The notes under the pieces: generated by a model
Databases searched by the model: none
Seen by the model: only the letters and a program-made list of their open reading frames with translations
Told to the model about the DNA's origin: nothing
Program-made: the position numbers and the translations under genes
Source: Catenaria anguillulae PL171
Taxonomy: Eukaryota > Blastocladiomycota > Blastocladiomycetes > Blastocladiales > Catenariaceae
Reading direction: 5' to 3'
Length of the DNA: 64,000 nucleotides
Assembly (NCBI GenBank): GCA_002102555.1
Contig: MCFL01000010.1
Coordinates: 186,001-250,000, forward strand
Part shown: piece by piece, positions 56,500 to 64,000 of the stretch
Numbering within the stretch: the stretch's first letter is position 1
Layout of the letters: every line of letters starts with the position of its first letter

Positions 56500-57419
56500 G
56501 CAGCTTTCCGTCACAGGTCGCACACGCCTTTGCACACGATTGAGTCGTTTCACTCAAGCTTGACGGGGCTGCAGGACAAGGTCGCTGAGTACCTGCTGTT
56601 TGGGAGCTGGTGCGTAAGTTTCGTTGCTTCACAGGACAATTCGAGATTCAATGACTTTCTCTGGCTGATTATTGTAGCAAAAGTGGCCGCTCTGCCACTT
56701 TGCCCCCCATGAACAAGTTAAAGGTTCTCAGTCTTGTTAAGAATGTACGGACCGCATTTGCGCGCTTGGTTTCACTACCCTGGGAATACAGCTCACACAA
56801 TCCATGAGCAATTGTGCACACCTGCAGGCGAGGGCACTCCAGCAACTCCACGTTGAACGGTTCAGCGCATTGGAACAGCAGGGCGTTCAAGAATCGATCC
56901 ATGCTTATGTCACAGCACGCCATGGCAAGTCGCCCCGAGATTTCTGCTTTGTACGCTCATCAGTTCCGGCTACTTCGCTTGTCTCCTGCTTTATCTGACT
57001 CATCATGTATCGCACAAATGTACCAGGCCCGCGTGCAACAAGCTCAAGTAGGTGTGTTTTGGCCACGCATTTTCCTCTCCTTTGACGTCCCAAGCAAGAA
57101 GGTCATGATCGCGTTTGGCTCATGGCTCAAAGCGCACAACGAATCGGACCAACAACGACTCAGCATCGAAACGCAGAGTGGGCTACAAGAGCTGGTTGCG
57201 TTGGACGACGTTGATGTGATTGATGCCTCGTCCGTTCTGGCCCCAGCTCATGCCATGCCATTGTATTCCAACCTTGAGCGGGGCGGCGTGACCGTGTCCC
57301 GCGAACTTGTAATGGCATGTGGGCCGAGTCATTGTAGGAGCTGGGTGTTGAATTCGTTCGCGAGTCGAGAGGTTTTCCATCTGCTCAGATCTCCAGATCT
57401 GTGGTACCGACTCATATAA
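56500..57419 (+). pseudogene. 5'-truncated LRR (F-box/LRR-like) gene
   Basis: Exons ...-56609, 56678-56744, 56792-56950 and 57027-57419 splice in phase to LTGLQDKVAEYLLFGS, MNKLKVLSLVKN-LTQSMSNC, LQARALQQLHVERFSALEQQ and later RIFLSFDVPSKKVMIAFGSW, ending LWYRLI. The leucine spacing of the first part is that of LRR repeats and it resembles the C-terminal halves of the two F-box/LRR genes in this window. Upstream coding is lost at the poly(A) run of the adjacent element, and no F-box is present, so the gene seems cut at its 5' side by the mobile block. The 47-nt third intron is unusually short. A minus-strand frame (56923-56669) overlaps but splices poorly. Confidence 0.45.
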
Positions 57420-57727
57420 ATGTAATGTGGAACTATCATGTCATGTTTTTGGCAGCTTGTGTGACTTGGACGAACATCATACTTCTCCGACTCAGGCCCG
57501 CCGCTGATCATCATCATTGCCGTCCCTGCCAGCCGCCTCCACAACTCACCGTACCTGCCTGTACATGCCTGTACCTGCCCATACATCCCGAGATCGTCCT
57601 CGATCCAGCTCTAAATAGCCATATATTCACGGATCGGCGCCCCAACCCGTTTGGCGATGAAGTGAGGACAGAGCGTGAGACAGTTGCAATGCAAGTCAAA
57701 CACACTTCAAGTTGAGAGGCAAAAAGC
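57420..57727. other. Intergenic, no gene seen
   Basis: Short spacer upstream of the ankyrin gene. Confidence 0.4.
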
Positions 57728-60180
57728 ATGGAACTTGAAAATGGCAGCCAGAAGCCAAAGGCGGCAGATCGTGCCTCTCTCTCGGCTCTCTTCGATGCTC
57801 TGCTCTCTGTCGCCAACGCCACGGATATTGAGGCAGCCCCGCCCGCCAGCGAATCATCACTGTCACCCTCAACCGTCAATCCGCCATCATGCCCTTCACG
57901 ATCGATCCCGCGTACGGTGGGTCTGCCGCCCACTGCGCCGGCAAGCCCGCAACCGTCGCGCTTGCGCCGACCGCGAGTGCCGCCGTAACCGATTCCGATG
58001 GCCCCGCCGACATCAGCGATTTGCAAGCCCTGCTCGCCCTCGACACCGATGAAGCCACGTCGAACCCCCTCGAGACCAATGCCGCCACGTCGAACGTCCT
58101 CGAGGACGACCCCTCACGCTGGAGTTCGTTGGGTTATCTGGCTTCGTCGGTTCGTTGACTTCACTATATAATGTCAATAGACCTGGAATGGTTCCACTCA
58201 CGAAGTGTCTTGCGCTTGATTCAGGGTGATCAATCCATTCTGCACCTCAACCAACACACGCCACCCCCTGGCGGTCCCCCTAGTTTCCAACACGCGCTGT
58301 CCCAGCTGCCCGGCCAGCCGCCACTCTACATGCCCCCGACCTTTTCGCACGCTTTGCCGGCGCCGTTCATGACGATTTCCCTCGCCTCGGCCGCCAGCTT
58401 GGTGCCACCTTCGGGCGCTCCGGCGGAACCACTTGCCAAAGCATGGAACATGACCACGCAAACGGCTGTGTCCACCCAAGATCAAACCGCCGACGTCGAA
58501 CAAGTGCCGGTTGTCACGGCGGTCAAAGTCATTTCAGATCAGCTCGCCAAGGCAAACACCAAGCACGGTAAAAACAAAAACCCGCGCCAGATCCATGACT
58601 TTCAGGCCTGTGCTTGGGATCTCGTTTTCATCAAAGACAAGGTCACCGCAAAGCACATGGTGGAACTGTGTGTGCCAATCCGCATCGACGCAACTGCTCC
58701 TGGCCTCATTGACCTCGATTGGAAAGCCGCGCTGATCCTTGAATCGCAAGTCAACAAAGGCGTCGATTTGAACGAGCTTGTGGCCGGTCTCGATTGGTCC
58801 TTGCTGAACGGCGTTGATTCTGCGGTTGTCGGTGAGATCACCCAGACCCAGAAGCGGACGATTGAGCTTGATTTGGCTTTCTCTGTCGTCCCCCGCAAGC
58901 GTCATGTTTTGGTGATTGTAGTGAATGGCGTTGTCTGCAAAGGCGGTACGTTATGCCGTGCTTTTTGTCCTCGGTCATGTCTGATTCCGTGGTGTCCTAA
59001 CCTCCCGCCTCTCCAGTTCCCAGGAAAATCACCGTGGAATGCGACCGCAACAAGCGCGACCGTGGTACCGCCAAGCGCAAGGCGGATGCTCAAGCCAGCG
59101 AAGAGGACGATGAAGCCGACATTCCCGAGCTGTCACCAGCGCCAGTCGCAAAGCGTGTCAAGATGGCGAATCCGGCAGCCGAGCATGTTGAGGGCCTGCC
59201 TGCTTCCGTCGCGCCGCTTACACCGCCTGCGTCGCCTCAGTGTGGTTCGTTCTCTCATCCCTCACATGCAAAGTTGATTTTGTCTCAGCAATTGACGCAT
59301 CAAATGTGTTGCCAGGTTCACACATGTATCCCGAGGTTGCCCTGCTGAGGATGATTGAACAAACGGACATGTTCGACCCATCGATCTTTGACGTGATCCG
59401 TGACGGCAAGTTCCAAGCCGAAGTAATCCACAAGGCGACGGGATTGCTCATCGAGCTGCACATTCGCGCCGGTGCCAGCTCGACCTGGGCGGCTGAGCAG
59501 ATCGTAGAGACCTTTGCGCAGCTGGGTCGACACGCTGACCTGCTTCGCCAGCGTATGTTTTGCACCCACACTGATTATATGCTCGCAGCACGTCTCACAG
59601 GTCATGCATACCTACATATGCAGATTCTTGGACGAGCTCGGTCCCGCACCCTTACCCGCTGCACGCCCTCGCGAATTGCGCGCGCCCCGAATTGGTCGAT
59701 CTCATGCTTGACTACCTCTATCCACGCCAAGTCCGAGTCCCGGCTCCCGGCGTGACTACATGCTTGCAATCATTCGACGTCGACCACAACCACATGACCT
59801 GTGACTTGTGCCGTGCCTTTGCGACCACCTTGGCCTTGTCGCGCTTCAACTCGGATGGCCGCTTACCCATCCACTCTGCGGCTTGGAAAAAGAACTCGGT
59901 CTTTGTCATGCATCATTTGCGTATCATGGGCGCCAAGTCGACGTTTGCCACGGCCAACCGGCGCGACGGCGACTTTGGTAACTTTTTTCACGCAACGTGC
60001 GGGTCCAAGAGTGCTGTGGATTGGCTAGAGAAGTTGTGGTGCGACGTGATCGTGCTGGAGGCCGATCGCAAAGTTGTCGCCCACGCCCTGCGGATGGAAG
60101 ACGACCGTGGCCGCACGCCTTTCGATATGGCCACGTACCAGTTCGAGAAGCGAAAAGAAACGGCCAATCGGACCAAGTAG
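57728..60180 (+). CDS. Ankyrin-repeat protein with a lineage-specific N-terminal module
   Basis: Exons 57728-58149, 58225-58945, 59017-59244, 59316-59552 and 59624-60180; total length needs one extra base (near 57887, NP-AIMPFTIDP) to be divisible by three, giving about 721 aa. N-terminal 300 residues: low complexity with Pro/Ala runs. Then VISDQLAKANTKHGKNKNPR, VKVELCVPIR-like ELCVPIRIDATAP, and the module RHVLVIVVNGVVCKGV-PRKITVE, shared with the 44.6 kb gene including intron phase. An acidic and basic linker (KRKADAQASEEDDEADIPEL) looks like a nuclear signal. The C-terminal third has ankyrin-like repeats: HPYPLHALANCARPELVDLM, NSDGRLPIHSAAWKKNSVFV and DRGRTPFDMATYQ. Probable protein-protein interaction factor; function unknown. 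Confidence 0.62.
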
Positions 60181-60530
60181 CGCACTCTAGAGTGGGTCAA
60201 GCAGAAGATTGCCATGTTTGATTGAACTGGCCTGACACCGGTTCCTTTCTCCCTCATTGTCGTTTTTTTTTTTAAGTTTTTCTCGTCTCTTTGTGCTTCA
60301 CCATCCACGGTTCTTTCCCTCCCTCTCACGTTCAAGTCACATCTTTCTCGCCTCGCTCTGCACGCATCCTTGCCTTCAAATCTTCCGACATCCTACATCG
60401 CCATCGTCCCAACCGCCCACCTTATTGTTCTCCTCGTCGTCAATCTCGCTCACCCTTGCGTTCTCCCATCTCTGACCTAACCGGCCCCAGCCACCATCCT
60501 CCTGCCTTCTGCTTTCATCTTCAATTCTTG
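60181..60530. other. Pyrimidine-rich 3' region
   Basis: T/C-rich sequence following the ankyrin gene (T-run at about 60266-60275), no ORF. Confidence 0.5.
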
Positions 60531-60757
60531 CCTCATCTTGCCACCGCGACCCGCCGCCGCCCGGCTGGCGCCCTTCAGGGTGCCTGGAGTGGGCGGCGCG
60601 TTGCGCAATGCGCAACGACCGTTGCACTATTTTGCGCACATTGTCGGTGGGTATGGCTGCCGTGACTTGTTTCAACCATGTTGAAAAATGCCGCCCAGCT
60701 CCAGGCGCCGTGAAGGGCGCCGACCGGGCGGCGGCGGGTCGCGGTGGCAAGATGAGG
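60531..60757. repeat. Fold-back hairpin element (about 67-bp arms)
   Basis: Left arm 60531-60598 (CCTCATCTTGCCACCGCGAC...) is nearly the perfect reverse complement of 60691-60757 (...GTCGCGGTGGCAAGATGAGG), with an approximately 92-nt loop containing a second small palindrome (TTGCGCAATGCGCAA). GC-rich arms and few mismatches suggest a young MITE-like or fold-back element. No open frame. Confidence 0.85.
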
Positions 60758-61535
60758 AAAGGATAGAGATTGTTGTGGCGGGTAGTATAGGATTGAGTAG
60801 TTGGTGGAGGGTTTTGTTTGGTGGTCGGTGCTTCGCAATTTTACATCGTCTTGCCAAGTTTACTTCAATCCGATTCGTTCCTGTCTTCAAGCAGGCAGCT
60901 TGTGTTTTCGTCTCTTGTCATCCGGATCAGTGTTAAGTCTTTTTTTTCCTTCTCCGTGTGTGACTTCCAGCCAGAGTTTTGTAGGGTACGATTCGCACAA
61001 CCACAGAACAGGCTCAGCCAGAGTCAGTCGAGCCCGGTCGAACCATGCGACAGCAGTGTTTAGACTTGAGTACGTGAGCAGGAGTTATTGATGGGAGGCG
61101 GCAATATTCATGATGGTTAGAGGGTCAATTAATGTCATTTTGAAACAAATTCATACTTCGAAAAGATGACAAAAAAAAACTTCATATAAACACAACATTG
61201 TATTCGCAACACCTGATACTGGAACACATTCTAAGGCTGCTGGGAGTGATGGTGCATTTCGAGACTGTCACGGTGCGCCCAGCGAAGAATGAGTGTCGAT
61301 CTGGTTCGAATTCTGCTCGTGCGATGTCGATGAGCAGTAACCAATAAGAGAGGAGGCGGGAATCATGGGCGTCGAAGTCACTCGATCAACCCATGTGAGA
61401 CATTCAATCGGCCTGAAGACCAGACAGGCATTAACGTGACGGATCAAGGCCACATTCATTCAACTGACGCTTTTGAATAGAACCATGGGAAAGCACAAAA
61501 CTGGAAAGTGAGACATCTACCATCGATATTGACCC
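60758..61535. other. Intergenic, no gene seen
   Basis: Mixed sequence with an AT-rich segment at 61130-61210, likely the 3' UTR of the WD-repeat gene on the minus strand. Confidence 0.45.
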
Positions 61536-64000
61536 CTACTTACCAATCAAGTTTCTCTTGATTGCGCCCCATCCTCCCCCTCCCCCTGCCGACACTGCAG
61601 CCGTACCAGACGCACTCGTGGTCGTTTCACCTGGCTCGCTTGACATTGCATGCGGCAATCCGCTACTAGCCCCACTACCCCCATTTCCGCTGCTTGCCAG
61701 CGTGGTAAACCAGCTCGTGTCCTTTGAATGATTGGGCTTTTCGGGCATCTTCAAGTCGGTCAGCTCGTACTTTGTGTGCTTGACGAGCTCCTTGTACACA
61801 GTCTCGGGTCGTACGGACCCGATACGGACTGTTGGTCGTGATGCCGATGCCGGGTGCACTTTGCTATGCGAATAGCAAAAGTGGGCCGTGGATTGGCGAA
61901 TCGTCAGGTCAGAGTCGTCGAGGCGCCATTCACGAGACATTTTTTGTCGATGTGTAAACTCTGAGGCGTCCCAATGTGAGTGAGTCAAATGATTCGACAC
62001 CATTGAATGCATGGGAAAGGGCATACAGACCTTTCCACTTGCGCACGACGCTCATCTGCAATGCCACAACTCTGTTTGACTGCGAAATCTTGAGGTCTTT
62101 GCTGTTTTGGGATGGTGTCATCAACCGCTCACTGATCATGGTTACAATTTGCGTTTCCATGTCTTTGAGTTGCTGCCGGGCATTGGTTTCCTTTGGATCG
62201 AGAGAAGCCTCGACCGCCTTGTAATTGGCCCATGCTTTCTTGATGTCATCGTCGAGGTCAAACAATGGGTTGCTGATTGCTTGAAGGGCTGAATGTATGG
62301 AAAGGACAACATGTGTTAGAAATGTGTGTGCGTTCGAGAGGCGAGGAAGTGTCCGAGAATGAACGAACCGAATGATGCTTGATTCGAGTTGAGCAAGCCG
62401 GATTTGGAGGCTGTAAACGGAATGGTGAGACGCAGCCAAACCACAAGCAGCCGACAAATCGTGCATACTCTTCCACAACCCAATCACAGCGCTTTTGAGC
62501 TCCTCCCGATGCATCACCATAAACTCTTCTCGCTTCTTCTCAATGGCATTTTCTTGCCTCACATCCGCCGGCACCGGCATGTACGAGGTCGGATCGTCCA
62601 AATCCCACGGCTCGCCTTGACCCAGCGTCCCAATGTGATTCCCATCCGTCAGCCATAGCCGAACCGTTGTATCCGCGGCCCCAGTCAGGAAGGCATTGTG
62701 ACTTGAAATGAAGCTAATGCTGGTAAAGAAAAATCGAGCCATCGAACAAACGCCGGGTGCATCAGCATAAATCATCCCCGAGCATGAACAAGGAGCCGTA
62801 CCATGTAATTCCAATCGCATGACACTTCCAAATGTCCTTGACCAAAATGATCCCACTCCAGTCCACCTTCTCCCTGACTGAAAATGGCTTCACTTCAATC
62901 ACTCGGATGTGTCCTGCAGATCCACTCACCACAATTCGTGTCCCAGTCTGATTCATGGCCATACCCGTCAACCCCTCGCCCTCGGGCAGGCCACAGCTCA
63001 CCTCGTGCACCAGCGTCGCTTCGTATACGTCCCAAATCCTGAGATACCCATCGGCATGCGCGGAAAGCAGCGGAAACTTGAAGTTCTTTGGATACACGTC
63101 CAATGTGCGATCGTACAGAAACCCGAGCTCTTCCACAGCCTTGCTCTCCAAGCTCTTGTACTCGAGCAACGGATCTGCCAAGTGACACCGCCACGTGCCA
63201 CTCTCCAAGTTCCAAACCACGATGGATCCGTCCAACCCGCCCGTAGCCACCAAACTCGGCGGGGCAAACGTAACGCACAAAATGTCCTCGCGGTGGCCGC
63301 GGTACGCGTCGTGAATCTCGCGCAGCGGTTTGCATTCAAATGGTTCGGGACTGTCGAGAAAGACACTGATTTTGCGGTCCCAGCCGACGGCAAGAATGTA
63401 CTTGTTGGCACCGATTTCGGTAAAGAGCACGGCAGAAACTTCGGTCGAGTTGTTTTTGATGCATTTGCGAAGGAGCTGGCCGTTGTTGAAGTTCCACACT
63501 TTGATGGTGCCATCGCGCGAGCCGGTGATGAGGCGGCGACCGGACCCATCAAAGCACATGGCCGTGATTTCAAGATTCTGGGTGTGTGAGAGGTATAGCG
63601 AAGGAGGATTTGTAAACATCGTGCCAGTTCGGTGATTCAGTTGCGTGAATGCGTACTCCGTGGACCTGGTTGAATTGAAAAGTCTTCTCTCCCGAGTACG
63701 CTTCCCATACCGTCACGGTCGAATCCTCGCACCCAGACACGATTTGGTGAAACGAGTTGTTGAACAATGCAGCAACAATCGGTGCCTCGTGCGATCGTAC
63801 AAGCGACTGCTGATACTGTGAGTATAGCGGCCACGACTCGAGCTTACTGGATCCCGTGATGAGCTGTCGGTGGACATTGTCAAAGTAGATGGCGGAAAGC
63901 ACATTTTCAGGCCGATGTGGGAAACGGTCCGTGAGCGTTTGCAGGCAGTTCATTGTGCGAATGTTCCAAATCTTGATGACCTTGTCCTCGGACAAGCTGA
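61536..64000 (-). CDS. WD-repeat axonemal protein, CFAP337/WDR49-like (5' end beyond window)
   Basis: Exons from the window edge to 63658, then 63577-62802, 62719-62469, 62410-62369, 62288-62031 and 61960-61536. WD units: DKVIKIWNIRTMNCLQTLTD, IVSGCEDSTVTVWEAYSGEK, RLITGSRDGTIKVWNFNNGQ, LVATGGLDGSIVVWNLESGT, LLSAHADGYLRIWDVYEATL and FLTGAADTTVRLWLTDGNHI. The next motif, GTLGQGEPWDLDDPTSYM, is the 'IGTFGQ..W' signature after the last blade in WDR49/WDR64/CFAP337-type proteins, which are attached to axonemal structures. A helical tail (NARQQLKDMETQIVTMISER) and MSREWRLDDSDLTIRQSTAH follow; the stop could shift if the strong donor-like GGTAAGTAG at 61536-61545 is used. Family identification is by motif recall. 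Confidence 0.68.

Noticed and set aside
54912-56610. Plavaka transposase continuing through a GTAAG donor at 54912 into the downstream LRR exons
   Set aside because: The 841-aa product already covers the expected transposase core, and the downstream exons read as LRR, not as a transposase C-terminus.
56669-56923. Minus-strand LRR-like frame
   Set aside because: Upstream minus-strand frames contain stops and do not splice, whereas the plus strand splices in phase over four exons.
1-64000. CRISPR arrays, bacterial operons, rRNA genes
   Set aside because: No regularly spaced direct repeats, no rRNA-like sequence, and gene structure is clearly eukaryotic with spliceosomal introns.

Overview
Eukaryotic nuclear DNA, GC-rich, with compact multi-exon genes whose introns are mostly 45-120 nt and usually open with GTACG or GTATG. 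The content points to a zoosporic (flagellated) fungus. Axonemal or ciliary genes (CFAP91, PDE6D and a CFAP337/WDR49-like WD-repeat protein) sit beside fungal-style genes (Dsn1/Mis13, Nop2, a lipase_3 diacylglycerol lipase, PRELI/Ups, an Erv2-like oxidase) and fungal transposons (Plavaka, Helitron). Blastocladiomycota fits best, Chytridiomycota is possible; this is inference from gene content and is not proven.

Layout. 0-7 kb: a partial gene end, then two head-to-head pairs, CFAP91/PDE6D (flagellum) and NDUFB7/PRELI (mitochondrion). 7-16.7 kb: an Erv2-like sulfhydryl oxidase, a small secreted protein, a GRDP-like DUF1399 protein and a diacylglycerol lipase. 18-24 kb: NOP2, then tandem paralogs encoding secreted or membrane proteins, the second carrying a SPRY domain. 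24-27 kb: a coiled-coil protein. 27.6-35 kb: two tail-to-tail giant genes with the same architecture: polytopic membrane region, then an NAD-sugar epimerase-like SDR, then a GT77-type nucleotide-sugar transferase. 35-38.5 kb: decayed Helitron with nested inverted repeats. 38.7-43.9 kb: HExxH membrane protein, Dsn1, F-box/LRR. 44.6-60.2 kb: accessory region with lineage-specific proteins, a second F-box/LRR gene, a Plavaka-type transposase that reads through intact over six exons, a divergent intact six-exon partner gene of unknown function, a CCHC protein followed by a poly(A) tract, a 5'-truncated LRR gene and an ankyrin-repeat gene. 60.5 kb: a long hairpin repeat. 61.5-64 kb: the WD-repeat flagellar gene, running off the window.

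The most striking observation is in the two SDR-GT77 paralogs. The plus copy keeps the epimerase Tyr-x3-Lys dyad but lacks the transferase DxD. The minus copy keeps DxD but has replaced both Tyr and Lys. This looks like reciprocal loss of the two activities.

A caution for users: several otherwise well conserved genes (Erv2-like, diacylglycerol lipase, HExxH protein, TM-SPRY, ankyrin gene, minus SDR-GT77) change reading frame by one base, usually as if a single base were missing, while neighbours of equal length are clean. Uncorrected assembly indels are the simplest explanation; real decay is the alternative. Coordinates given for these genes span the breaks.
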